A stretch of 64,000 bases of DNA from Holdemania massiliensis (GTDB lineage: Bacteria > Bacillota_I > Bacilli_A > Erysipelotrichales > Erysipelotrichaceae), in assembly GCF_022440805.1 (NCBI RefSeq), contig NZ_JAKNTK010000001.1, forward strand, positions 3,782,001 to 3,846,000, given 5' to 3'. Below are positions 20,740 through 28,925 of this stretch, piece by piece (the first letter of the stretch is position 1; every line of letters starts with the position of its first letter). Position numbers and translations under genes: made by a program. A model generated the notes under the pieces. That model was given only the letters and a program-made list of their open reading frames with translations. It had not been told where the DNA came from and searched no databases.

Positions 20740-21105
20740 TTATTTCTTCTTATTCGCTACTGTACGACGCGGTCCTTTGCGTGTACGAGCGTTAGTTTTG
20801 GTGCGCTGTCCGCGGACAGGCAGTCCTTTACGATGACGAACACCGCGGTAGCAGCCGATTTCCATCAAACGCTTGATGTTCAGCTGGGTTTCCCGGCGCA
20901 GATCGCCTTCAACTTTGATCTGGTCGACTTCCTGACGGATTGCGTTGACCTGATCGTCAGTCAGATCCTTAACACGGATATCTTCGCTGATTCCGCATTT
21001 CTTCAGGATCGTTTTTGCTGTGGAGCTGCCGATTCCGTAGATATAAGTTAAGGATACCACTACGCGCTTGTCGCGTGGGATATCGATTCCTGCAATACGA
21101 GCCAT
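20740..21105 (-). CDS. rpsM: 30S ribosomal protein S13
   Basis: 121 residues: MARIAGIDIPRDKRVVVSLT, YIYGIGSSTAKTIL and the basic C-terminus RGLPVRGQRTKTNARTRKGP-type segment. S13 contacts the P-site tRNA and L5 in the bridge between subunits. Confidence 0.98.
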   Translation of the reverse strand: MARIAGIDIPRDKRVVVSLTYIYGIGSSTAKTILKKCGISEDIRVKDLTDDQVNAIRQEVDQIKVEGDLRRETQLNIKRLMEIGCYRGVRHRKGLPVRGQRTKTNARTRKGPRRTVANKKK

Positions 21106-21121
21106 ATCTCTCTAATTCCTC

Positions 21122-21238
21122 CTAGTTTCCTTGACGCTGTTTGTGCTTAGGGTTTTCACAAATAACCATAACGCGGCCTTTGCGCTTGATGATGCGGCAC
21201 TTATCGCATATTGGTTTGACAGATGGTCTTACTTTCAT
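21122..21238 (-). CDS. rpmJ: 50S ribosomal protein L36 (zinc type)
   Basis: 38 residues, MKVRPSVKPICDKCRIIKRK then GRVMVICENPKHKQRQGN. The zinc ligands Cys11, Cys14, Cys27 and His32 are all present, so this is the metal-binding form. Between infA and rpsM as in other Bacillota; a GGAGG lies about 8 nt before the ATG. Confidence 0.97.
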   Translation of the reverse strand: MKVRPSVKPICDKCRIIKRKGRVMVICENPKHKQRQGN

Positions 21239-21257
21239 GCGTTTTTCCTCCTGTAGA

Positions 21258-21476
21258 CTATTTGTGTCTAAATGTAATACGCCCACGTGTTAAATCATAC
21301 GGTGAAATTTCAACGGTAACCCGATCTCCCGGTAAAATGCGAATGTAATGCATACGGATTTTACCAGAAACGTGAGCTAAAATGGTGTGACCGTTGGCGA
21401 GCTTCACCTTAAACATTGCATTGGGAAGCGTATCTTCTACTATCCCATCAATTTCAATGACATCCTGTTTGCCCAT
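21258..21476 (-). CDS. infA: Translation initiation factor IF-1
   Basis: 72 residues of the S1/OB fold: QDVIEIDGIVEDTLPNAMFK, ANGHTILAHVSGKIRMHYIR, VEISPYDLTRGRITFRHK. The ATG at 21476 follows GAGGAGGAAG by 9 nt and gives the standard length; a longer frame begins inside the map gene. It overlaps map by 23 bp. Confidence 0.97.
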   Translation of the reverse strand: MGKQDVIEIDGIVEDTLPNAMFKVKLANGHTILAHVSGKIRMHYIRILPGDRVTVEISPYDLTRGRITFRHK

Positions 21477-22245
21477 AAACTGAATCTTCCTCCTCATCTG
21501 GATTGATTGTCAGAATTTCATACCCGTCATGCGTAATGACGATCGTATGTTCGTAATGTGCTGCCAGAGAGCCGTCTTTGGTAACGACTGTCCAGTCATC
21601 AGCCAACACCCGTGTGTGCGGCTTGCCTGCGTGAACCATCGGTTCGATCGCGAACGTCATGCCTTCTTTTAAAAGAATGCCTTTGCCCGGCGTTCCGAAA
21701 TTAGGGATCGCAGGTTCTTCGTGCAGGTGCGTGCCGATTCCATGACCTGTATAATCGATTGGCACTGAATATCCGTGCGCTTCAACAAAAGATCCGATGG
21801 CGTGCGAAATATCACTTAAACGATTCCCAGGTTTTGCCTGTTTTAAACCTATAAATAGAGATTGACGTGTAACTTCCATCAAGCGTACCGCATCCTCGCT
21901 GACGCGGCCGACGGAAAACGTCCACGCGGCGTCCCCATGATAGCCTTTATAACAAGCTCCGATGTCAATGGAAATGAGATCTCCGTCTTTCAGCACAGTC
22001 TGATCTGGAATTCCATGAACCAGCACTGAGTTGACCGAAGTGCAGATAGACGCAGGAAAGCCCCCGTACCCTTTAAAGGACGGTGAGGCTCCCTGTTCTC
22101 GGATCACTTTCTCAGCGATCCTGTCCAGCTGTTTAGTAGTGACTCCCGGTGCGATTGCAGCGGCCACTGCCGCGCGGGCAAGGGCTACAATTTTCCCGGC
22201 TTGCTTCATCGTTGCGATTTCTCGCTGCGACTTGGCAGAGATCAT
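21454..22245 (-). CDS. map: Methionine aminopeptidase, type I
   Basis: 263 residues. The five metal ligands are visible: Asp in SIDIGACYKG, Asp in HGDAAWTF, His in GHGIGTHLHEEP, Glu in FAIEPM and Glu in AHYEHTIVI. It removes the initiator methionine from new proteins. A 15-residue C-terminal tail beyond the usual end (EEEDSVYGQTGCH) overlaps infA. It starts 4 bp inside adk. Confidence 0.97.
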   Translation of the reverse strand: MISAKSQREIATMKQAGKIVALARAAVAAAIAPGVTTKQLDRIAEKVIREQGASPSFKGYGGFPASICTSVNSVLVHGIPDQTVLKDGDLISIDIGACYKGYHGDAAWTFSVGRVSEDAVRLMEVTRQSLFIGLKQAKPGNRLSDISHAIGSFVEAHGYSVPIDYTGHGIGTHLHEEPAIPNFGTPGKGILLKEGMTFAIEPMVHAGKPHTRVLADDWTVVTKDGSLAAHYEHTIVITHDGYEILTINPDEEEDSVYGQTGCH

Positions 22246-22892
22246 TTCACGTTCTCCAATGCCGCGGCGACATCATTCCACACCTCATCAATTGAACGGG
22301 TGGCATTGATATCGACGACCAGTCCCTTTTCACGATAGTAATCCAGAACCGGCTTGGTATTCTTTTCATGCTCGTTGAGACGAACACGAAGTTGTTCCTC
22401 TGTATCATCAGCACGCTGAATGAGCGGAGAACCGCAGACATCACAAATCCCCTCCACCTGACTTGGGTGGTTGCGGACATGATAGATCGCGCCGCAGTTC
22501 TTGCACATACGGCGGCCTGTGATGCGATCGGCCAGAGTTTCAAACTCCACTACTAAGTTTATAACAATTTCCACTGGTTTGGCAATTTCTTTTGACAAAT
22601 TTTCAAAAGATTTTGCCTGAATCAGGGTTCTTGGATAGCCATCCAACAGATAACCGACTTGACAGTCCGGCTCTTTCAGCCGATCTGCGACCATTGCGAC
22701 CGTAATTTCATCCGGTACGAGCTTGCCGGCATTCATGTACTCCTGAGCTTTTTTTCCTAATTCCGTGCCTTCTTTGATGTTGGCGCGGAACATATCTCCA
22801 GTTGAGATATGCGGGACTTTGAAGTTTTCAAGAATCTTTGCCGACATTGTCCCCTTGCCGCTTCCGGCGGGTCCCATGATCAGAATGTTCAT
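22242..22892 (-). CDS. adk: Adenylate kinase (zinc-LID type)
   Basis: 216 residues. P-loop GPAGSGKGT, AMP-binding segment HISTGDMFRANI, and LLDGYPRT are present. The LID carries Cys130, Cys133, Cys150 and Cys153, the structural zinc site of Gram-positive adenylate kinases. The ATG at 22892 sits 8 nt after GAGGTG; a GTG two codons upstream is less well placed. Between secY and map. Confidence 0.97.
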   Translation of the reverse strand: MNILIMGPAGSGKGTMSAKILENFKVPHISTGDMFRANIKEGTELGKKAQEYMNAGKLVPDEITVAMVADRLKEPDCQVGYLLDGYPRTLIQAKSFENLSKEIAKPVEIVINLVVEFETLADRITGRRMCKNCGAIYHVRNHPSQVEGICDVCGSPLIQRADDTEEQLRVRLNEHEKNTKPVLDYYREKGLVVDINATRSIDEVWNDVAAALENVK

Positions 22893-22905
22893 TCTCACTC
22901 ACCTC

Positions 22906-24195
22906 TTATTTTTGAATAAAACCGCGGTAGGATTTCTGGGTCATCTGCCCTTTGAGCTGACTCATCGTTTCCATAGCCACGCCGACGACGATGATAATTC
23001 CGGTTCCGCCCATCGAAACGGAGGAAGGCAGATTTGTCACCATCGGCAGGACATACGGAAGCAGAGCGATAAACACTAAGAAGATCGCGCCCAGAACTGT
23101 GATCCGGTTGAGAACCTTGGATAAGTATTCCTTTGTTTCCGTACCCGGACGAATACCCGGAATATAGGTTCCGGATTTGCCGAGATTTTCTGCAATCTTC
23201 TCCGGATCCACCTGTAAATTAGTGTAGAAGAAGGTAAACAGAACAATCAGCACCGCATAGATGCAAAGGCCTAACGGCTTCTGCAGCGACAGGATATTAT
23301 TCAGAGTGGTTGTGAAACTGTTGGCCTCAAAGAAACTCATGATCGTCAGCGGCGCCGTCATAATCGCCGAAGCGAAGATGACCGGAATGACGCTGGCAGA
23401 GTTGATTTTGAGCGGCAGATATGTCATATCATTGCGGCCCTTGGTCATGGAGCTGGATGTGTACTGTACCGGGATCTTTCGGGTTGCCAGCTGCATAAAG
23501 ACAACCAGCACGATGATCAGCAAGTACATTAACACATACAGCATAAATGTCAGGATCCCATTGAACATCGCCGTGTTGTTCGTCGTGTCTACCAACGTAT
23601 TGAAGACCTGAATGAACTGGAACGGAATGTTGGCAACGATCCCCGCAAAGATGATGATGGAAACGCCGTTTCCGATCCCCTTCGCCGAGATTTGATCACC
23701 GACCCATAACAGGAACATCGTGCCTGCCGTCAGAACCGTCGCTACATACAAATAAGTAGAAACGCCGGCGCCGGACAGAATGCCGTAGCTCTTGTCAAAG
23801 GCATAGACCATCGTAAAGGCTTGAATAAACGCTAAGACCACACCCATATACCGTGTGATCTTATCCATTTTCATACGCCCCTGCTGACCCGATTTCGCCA
23901 TTTCCGTCAACGCCGGAATGACATCCATCGACATCAGCTGGATGATGATCGAAGCGGTGATGTACGGTGTAACGCCTAAGGCGAATACCGACAGACGTTG
24001 TAAGGCGCCGCCGCCCAGCAAGTTCATCATTCCTAAGATGGAATTGTCAGCAATGCCGGCGGTCAGCGCTGTCGCATCCACCCCGGGAACCGGAATGCCG
24101 GAACCCAGACGGTAGATGAACAGCATGGCCAGAGTAAAGAAGATCTTAGTCCGGATTTCTTTATTCTTGAACAGACTGGTAAAGGTCTGGATCAT
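22906..24195 (-). CDS. secY: Preprotein translocase subunit SecY
   Basis: 429 residues with ten predicted membrane segments. Landmarks are YRLGSGIPVPGVD at the first helix and plug, GIGNGVSIIIFAGI, and the C-terminal loop PEKIAENLGKSGTYIPGIRP, which binds SecA and the ribosome. It starts 1 bp after rplO. Confidence 0.98.
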   Translation of the reverse strand: MIQTFTSLFKNKEIRTKIFFTLAMLFIYRLGSGIPVPGVDATALTAGIADNSILGMMNLLGGGALQRLSVFALGVTPYITASIIIQLMSMDVIPALTEMAKSGQQGRMKMDKITRYMGVVLAFIQAFTMVYAFDKSYGILSGAGVSTYLYVATVLTAGTMFLLWVGDQISAKGIGNGVSIIIFAGIVANIPFQFIQVFNTLVDTTNNTAMFNGILTFMLYVLMYLLIIVLVVFMQLATRKIPVQYTSSSMTKGRNDMTYLPLKINSASVIPVIFASAIMTAPLTIMSFFEANSFTTTLNNILSLQKPLGLCIYAVLIVLFTFFYTNLQVDPEKIAENLGKSGTYIPGIRPGTETKEYLSKVLNRITVLGAIFLVFIALLPYVLPMVTNLPSSVSMGGTGIIIVVGVAMETMSQLKGQMTQKSYRGFIQK

Positions 24196-24196
24196 G

Positions 24197-24637
24197 TTAG
24201 ATCACCTCTACTTTTCCGCCTGCTTTTTCAATTGCTTCTACAGCTGATTTGGAGAATTTATTGGCTTTGACCGTCAGCTTCTTTTCCAGTTCGCCAACGC
24301 CCAGAATCTTTACGCCGTCCAGTTCTTTACGAACTAAACCTGCCTGCTTCAGCAGTTCAGGAGTCACCTCAGTGCCGTCTTCAAACCGGTTCAGCAGTTC
24401 GATGTTGACAATCGAGAATTCCTTACGAGTAAAGTTTGTGAATCCACGCTTCGGCAGACGACGCCAGATCGGTGTCTGACCGCCTTCAAAGCCCAGTGCG
24501 ACTCCGCCGCCGGAACGAGCGTTCTGGCCCTTGGAACCCTTGCCTGCGGTTTTGCCCCATCCAGAGCCATGGCCGCGGCCGATTCTCTTCGAGTTACGAC
24601 GTGCACCTTCTGTGTATTTCAGTTCATGTAATTTCAT
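24197..24637 (-). CDS. rplO: 50S ribosomal protein L15
   Basis: 146 residues: RNSKRIGRGHGSGWGKTAGK, GFEGGQTPIWRRLPKRGF, and a C-terminal KLTVKANKFSKSAVEAIE segment. It begins only 21 bp after rpsE: the rpmD (L30) gene that normally lies between them is absent. Confidence 0.97.
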   Translation of the reverse strand: MKLHELKYTEGARRNSKRIGRGHGSGWGKTAGKGSKGQNARSGGGVALGFEGGQTPIWRRLPKRGFTNFTRKEFSIVNIELLNRFEDGTEVTPELLKQAGLVRKELDGVKILGVGELEKKLTVKANKFSKSAVEAIEKAGGKVEVI

Positions 24638-24658
24638 ATAAGCTGCCTCCCGTCTAAC

Positions 24659-25171
24659 TTAGCGAATTTCCTGCGGCTTCTTCTCACGCAGTTTGCTAAC
24701 GCTTTCGATCGTTTTCAGTTCTTTCAGACCGGCAACGGTGGCATGAACCATGTTGATCGGAGTCCGGGAACCGATGCACTTGGACAGAACGTCGCTGACG
24801 CCTGCCAGTTCCAGAACCGCACGGACAGCGCCGCCGGCGATAACGCCGGTACCTTCTGCAGCCGGTTTCAGGAACACTTCACCTGCGCCATAAACGCCTG
24901 TGACAGCATGTGGGATCGTGGAGCCATTGTTTACCAGAGGAACTCTGAACAGATTCTTCTTGGCATTTTCACTGGCCTTCTTAATTGCATCAGGAACTTC
25001 GTTAGCCTTTCCTGTGCCATAGCCTACGCGGCCTTTTTTGTCACCAATGACGACCAGGGCGGCAAAGCGGAAACGACGTCCACCTTTAACAACCTTGGTT
25101 ACTCGGTTGATGACAACAACGCGTTCTTCAAATTCTTTATCGCGTTCAACTCTTCTTGGTTTACGTTCCAT
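24659..25171 (-). CDS. rpsE: 30S ribosomal protein S5
   Basis: 170 residues: EERVVVINRVTKVVKGGRRF, GYGTGKANEVPDAIKKA, and VLELAGVSDVLSKCIGSRTP. S5 helps set decoding accuracy and mRNA unwinding at entry. The gene directly precedes rplO with no L30 gene in the gap. Confidence 0.98.
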   Translation of the reverse strand: MERKPRRVERDKEFEERVVVINRVTKVVKGGRRFRFAALVVIGDKKGRVGYGTGKANEVPDAIKKASENAKKNLFRVPLVNNGSTIPHAVTGVYGAGEVFLKPAAEGTGVIAGGAVRAVLELAGVSDVLSKCIGSRTPINMVHATVAGLKELKTIESVSKLREKKPQEIR

Positions 25172-25184
25172 TCAGCGAGCCCTC

Positions 25185-25541
25185 CTAGAATTTCAGTCCG
25201 GCCTCTCTGGCAGCATCGGCCAGGGCCTGGACACGTCCGTGATAAACATAACCTCCACGGTCAAATACAACTTCTGTAATGTTCTTAGCTAAAGCACGCT
25301 TCGCCAGTTCGGTTCCGACTGTCTTTGCGGCTTCGATGTTTCCGCCGTTTTCCAGCTTCAGATCCACGCTGCTGCAAGCCACCAACGTTGTGCCGTTGAC
25401 ATCGTCGATGATCTGGCAGTGGATATGGCTGTTAGAACGGAAGACGTTCAGGCGTGGGCGTTCCGGAGTTCCGCTGATCTTTGTACGGACACGAATGTGA
25501 CGACGAATTCTTTCATCATTTTTAGATACTTTCTTAAGCAT
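25185..25541 (-). CDS. rplR: 50S ribosomal protein L18
   Basis: 118 residues: RIRRHIRVRTKISGTPERPR, LNVFRSNSHIHCQIIDD, and the 5S rRNA-binding end FDRGGYVYHGRVQALADAAR-EAGLKF. Confidence 0.97.
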   Translation of the reverse strand: MLKKVSKNDERIRRHIRVRTKISGTPERPRLNVFRSNSHIHCQIIDDVNGTTLVACSSVDLKLENGGNIEAAKTVGTELAKRALAKNITEVVFDRGGYVYHGRVQALADAAREAGLKF

Positions 25542-25562
25542 TGTTCACTCTCTCCTTTCCCA

Positions 25563-26108
25563 CTATTTCTTACCAGCCGTCTTGCCTTCTTTACGACGGA
25601 CATGTTCGCCTTTATAGCGAATACCTTTACCCTTGTAAGGTTCAGGTTTCTTTGTAGCACGGACAACCGCAGCGAATTCGCCGACGCGCTGCTTGTCAAT
25701 GCCGGAAACTTTAATTTCCGTTGCGGACGGACATTCAACTTTCAGGCCTTCCTCAATCTCGAATTCAACCGGATGAGAGAAGCCGACGTTCAATGTCAGC
25801 TTGTTGCCGCTGACAGCGGCACGGAAGCCGATACCGACAACTTCCAGTTCACGGGTGAAGCCCTCAGAAACGCCGACGACCATGTTGTGCAGCAGCGCGC
25901 GGGTTGTCCCGTGCAGCTGTTTGATCTGCTTGATATCGTTCGGACGAACGACTTTGATTTCATTGCCGTTGACATCGATCTGCATGTTTTCGTTAAACTG
26001 ACGTGTTAAAGTACCCTTAGGTCCTTTGACCGTCACCTCATTGCCAGCCGCAACCGTGATTTCAACACCGGCTGGAATGGTAATCGTTTTATTACCGATA
26101 CGTGACAT
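25563..26108 (-). CDS. rplF: 50S ribosomal protein L6
   Basis: 181 residues, start MSRIGNKTITIPAGVEI, repeat motif VKGPKGTL, and the C-terminal PEPYKGKGIRYKGEHVRRKE. L6 lies near the factor-binding site. Confidence 0.97.
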   Translation of the reverse strand: MSRIGNKTITIPAGVEITVAAGNEVTVKGPKGTLTRQFNENMQIDVNGNEIKVVRPNDIKQIKQLHGTTRALLHNMVVGVSEGFTRELEVVGIGFRAAVSGNKLTLNVGFSHPVEFEIEEGLKVECPSATEIKVSGIDKQRVGEFAAVVRATKKPEPYKGKGIRYKGEHVRRKEGKTAGKK

Positions 26109-26135
26109 TGTTTTCTATTCCTTTCTCTAACACGC

Positions 26136-26540
26136 TTACCATACGTAGGCGATGACTTCGCCGCCCGTATGCTTCGCTCTTGCTTCTTTATCCGTCATCA
26201 TCCCCTGCGAGGTCGAGATGATCGCGATGCCTAAACCATTCAGGACACGAGGGATCGAGCCGCTCTTGGCATAGACGCGTAAGCCCGGCTTCGAGATACG
26301 CTTGATGCCGCTGATAACTTTTTCGTTATTCGGGCCGTATTTCAAAGTGACTGTAATCTTCTTTTCTGCAGCGGTTTCACCTGTGACTGCATAATTCAGG
26401 ATAAATCCTTCATTCTTCAGGATCTTCGCAATTTCAACCTTCTGCTTGCTTGCCGGAATTTCAACGGCTTCGTGACGTGCCTGAATACCATTACGGATTC
26501 TTGTCAGCATATCTGCGATAGGATCAGTCATATTCATCAT
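26136..26540 (-). CDS. rpsH: 30S ribosomal protein S8
   Basis: 134 residues: MTDPIADMLTRIRNGIQARH, LKYGPNNEKVISGIKRISKP, STSQGMMTDKEARA. The ATG at 26540 is 8 nt from GGAGG; relatives often start at the MTDPIAD methionine three codons later. S8 is a primary 16S binder and in some bacteria represses this operon. Confidence 0.97.
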   Translation of the reverse strand: MMNMTDPIADMLTRIRNGIQARHEAVEIPASKQKVEIAKILKNEGFILNYAVTGETAAEKKITVTLKYGPNNEKVISGIKRISKPGLRVYAKSGSIPRVLNGLGIAIISTSQGMMTDKEARAKHTGGEVIAYVW

Positions 26541-26563
26541 TGCTTTTTCCTCCTTCCGTATCC

Positions 26564-26749
26564 TTACCAGCTTGCCTTCTTGACTCCCGGAATCTGACCC
26601 TTATAGGCTAATTCGCGGAAGCAGATGCGGCAGACTTTGTACTTGCTTAAGACCGAGTGCGGACGTCCACAACGTTCGCAGCGCGTATATTCTCTGACTT
26701 TGTACTTCTGAGGACGCTGCTGCTTAATTTTCATTGATGTCTTTGCCAT
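26564..26749 (-). CDS. rpsZ: 30S ribosomal protein S14, zinc type (type Z)
   Basis: 61 residues with Cys24, Cys27, Cys40 and Cys43 in RCERCGRPHSVLSKYKVCRI-C, the metal-binding short form typical of Bacillota. The family's zinc-free form is not seen in this window. Confidence 0.97.
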   Translation of the reverse strand: MAKTSMKIKQQRPQKYKVREYTRCERCGRPHSVLSKYKVCRICFRELAYKGQIPGVKKASW

Positions 26750-26763
26750 GGTTGTTGTCCTCC

Positions 26764-27303
26764 TTATTTCGCAAACGGCATGCCCATACCTGCCAGCAAT
26801 GCCTTTGCTTCTTCATCAGTATTGGCTGTCGTTACGATAACGATATCCATACCGCGTACTTTGCTTACTTTATCAAAGTTGATTTCCGGGAAAATAATCT
26901 GTTCTTTCACGCCCAGCGTGTAGTTGCCACGACCGTCGAACGCCGTTGTGCTGACGCCGCGGAAGTCGCGGACACGCGGCAGGGAAATGTTGAACAGTTT
27001 GTCCAGGAATTCATACATGTGTTCACCGCGCAGGGTGACCTTGCAGCCAATCGGCATGCCTTCACGCAGCTTGAAGTTCGCAATTGACTTCTTTGCTTTG
27101 GTGATGACCGGCTTCTGGCCTGCCAGCTGAGTCAGTTCGGCAACAGCTTCATCCAGTGCCTTCGGGTTAGCGATCGCATCGCCAACACCCATGTTGATGA
27201 CGACTTTTTCGATCTTCGGGCACTGCATGACAGAGCTGTAATTGAACTGCTTCATCAGAGATTCAATGACTGTCTTCTGGTATTTTTCAACAAGACGGTT
27301 CAT
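26764..27303 (-). CDS. rplE: 50S ribosomal protein L5
   Basis: 179 residues: KVVINMGVGDAIANPKALDE, AVAELTQLAGQKPVITKAKK, RDFRGVSTTAFDGRGNYTLG. L5 binds 5S rRNA. Its ATG overlaps the rplX stop by one base (TAATG). Confidence 0.98.
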   Translation of the reverse strand: MNRLVEKYQKTVIESLMKQFNYSSVMQCPKIEKVVINMGVGDAIANPKALDEAVAELTQLAGQKPVITKAKKSIANFKLREGMPIGCKVTLRGEHMYEFLDKLFNISLPRVRDFRGVSTTAFDGRGNYTLGVKEQIIFPEINFDKVSKVRGMDIVIVTTANTDEEAKALLAGMGMPFAK

Positions 27304-27623
27304 TATTTCTTACCTCCCTTGACGACGTTGCCGGATTTCTTGAATACGCGAACCTTTTCGCCCTTTTCGACCTGAAAGCCGATCCGGCTGGCTGTTTTGG
27401 CTTTGGAATCATACGCCATGACATTGGATACATGAATCGGAGCTTCCTTTTCGATGATCCCTCCGTCCGGGTTAGCCTGAGTCGGCTTCAGGTGCTTCTT
27501 CATCAGATTGACACCCTCAACGATGACTTTGTTCTCTTTCGGCATAACGGCCAGAACTTCGCCGATCGTTCCCTTGTAATGTCCAGTGATGACTTTTACT
27601 TTATCGCCTTTTTTAATTTTCAT
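27303..27623 (-). CDS. rplX: 50S ribosomal protein L24
   Basis: 106 residues with the KOW motif MKIKKGDKVKVITGHYKGTI. The ATG at 27623 follows TAGGAGGTG by 7 nt and matches family starts; 14 extra in-frame codons upstream belong to the rplN end region. L24 initiates 50S assembly. Confidence 0.97.
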   Translation of the reverse strand: MKIKKGDKVKVITGHYKGTIGEVLAVMPKENKVIVEGVNLMKKHLKPTQANPDGGIIEKEAPIHVSNVMAYDSKAKTASRIGFQVEKGEKVRVFKKSGNVVKGGKK

Positions 27624-27636
27624 CTCAAGCCACCTC

Positions 27637-28005
27637 CTATAAAACTTCTGGTGCCAAAGAAACAATCTTCATGAAGTCTTTGTCACGCAGTTCTCTTGCA
27701 ACAGGTCCGAAAATACGGGTTCCTCTTGGTGTGTTGTCGTCCTTAATGATAACCGCTGCATTGTCATCAAACTTGATGTAGCTGCCGTTTTCACGACGGA
27801 TGCCGTAACGTGTCCGGACGATGACCGCCTTAACGACGTCGCCCTTCTTTACAGTTCCGCCAGGAGCTGCTGTCTTGACCGAGCAGACGATGATATCGCC
27901 GATGTTCGCTCTTTTGCGCTTGCTGCCGCCCAGGCAACGGATGACTAATAATTCCTTAGCACCGGTGTTGTCCGCGACATTTAATCTACTTTCATTCGTA
28001 ATCAT
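27637..28005 (-). CDS. rplN: 50S ribosomal protein L14
   Basis: 122 residues: MITNESRLNVADNTGAKELL, RCLGGSKRKRANIGDIIVCS, and NTPRGTRIFGPVARELRDKD. Forms a bridge with 16S helix 14. Confidence 0.98.
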   Translation of the reverse strand: MITNESRLNVADNTGAKELLVIRCLGGSKRKRANIGDIIVCSVKTAAPGGTVKKGDVVKAVIVRTRYGIRRENGSYIKFDDNAAVIIKDDNTPRGTRIFGPVARELRDKDFMKIVSLAPEVL

Positions 28006-28026
28006 TGTCAGTTCCTCCTTGTGCTA

Positions 28027-28287
28027 TTAAAGAATTACAGCCTTTTCGACGATCTTAACCAGGCGGAAACGCTTGGTTGCGGATAACGGGCGGGTTTCCA
28101 TGATCTCTACGATATCACCGATCTTCGCCTCATTGTTTTCATCATGTGCTTTGAATTTCTTTGAATATTTAATACGCTTCGAATAAAGCGGATGACTCTT
28201 GCTGGTTGCTACCTCAACCGTAATGGTCTTGTCCATCTTATCAGAAACGACTTTTCCGCGTAATACTTTACGGTTTGATCTTTCCAT
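28027..28287 (-). CDS. rpsQ: 30S ribosomal protein S17
   Basis: 86 residues: RKVLRGKVVSDKMDKTITVE, HPLYSKRIKYSKKFKAHDEN, VEIMETRPLSATKRFRLV. A primary 16S-binding OB-fold protein. Confidence 0.98.
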   Translation of the reverse strand: MERSNRKVLRGKVVSDKMDKTITVEVATSKSHPLYSKRIKYSKKFKAHDENNEAKIGDIVEIMETRPLSATKRFRLVKIVEKAVIL

Positions 28288-28302
28288 GACCAGTTATCCT
28301 CC

Positions 28303-28503
28303 TTATTTCGCCTCACTGAGTTCGCGCTCAGTGATGACAGTCTTGATGCGAGCGATCGTCTTGCGAATTTCCTTCATGCGGGAAGGATTCTCCAGCTGGC
28401 CGGTAGCTTGCTGGAAACGCAGGTTGAACAGCTCTTCTTTTAAAGATTCAATTTCCTGAAGTAATTCAGTATTGCTCTTATCACGAATTTCCTTAACGTT
28501 CAT
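28303..28503 (-). CDS. rpmC: 50S ribosomal protein L29
   Basis: 66 residues, a two-helix hairpin: MNVKEIRDKSNTELLQEIES, LKEELFNLRFQQATGQLENP, IARIKTVITEREL. It lies at the peptide exit site. Confidence 0.97.
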   Translation of the reverse strand: MNVKEIRDKSNTELLQEIESLKEELFNLRFQQATGQLENPSRMKEIRKTIARIKTVITERELSEAK

Positions 28504-28506
28504 TTC

Positions 28507-28923
28507 CTATTCCTCCTCGCCTCGGCGCACAAACTTGCACTTGACCGGCAGCTTATGAGCTGCCAAGCGCAGAGCTTCACGCGCGGTTTCTTCATCGACG
28601 CCGCCGACTTCAAACAGGACACGGCCTGGCTGAACTACGGCTACCCATCCTTCAGGTGCGCCTTTACCGGAACCCATTCGGACTTCCAGCGGTTTCTTCG
28701 TAATTGCCAGATGCGGGAAGATTTTGATCCAAACCTGGCCGCCACGCTTCATGTAACGAGTCATGGCGATACGTGCCGCTTCAATCTGACGGTTGCTGAC
28801 GTATGCGCCGGAGTAAGCAATTAATCCATACTCACCGAATACGATTTCACGTCCGGCCTTAGAGCGACCTTCATAACTCTGACGATGAGGTCTTCTGTAT
28901 TTTGTTCTATTAGGCATTAACAT
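28507..28923 (-). CDS. rplP: 50S ribosomal protein L16
   Basis: 138 residues: RTKYRRPHRQSYEGRSKAGR, MTRYMKRGGQVWIKIFPH, RMGSGKGAPEGWVAVVQPGR. The ATG at 28923 gives M-L-M-P, like the MLLPK start of relatives, and lies 9 nt from GGAGG. Confidence 0.97.
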   Translation of the reverse strand: MLMPNRTKYRRPHRQSYEGRSKAGREIVFGEYGLIAYSGAYVSNRQIEAARIAMTRYMKRGGQVWIKIFPHLAITKKPLEVRMGSGKGAPEGWVAVVQPGRVLFEVGGVDEETAREALRLAAHKLPVKCKFVRRGEEE

Positions 28924-28925
28924 GA

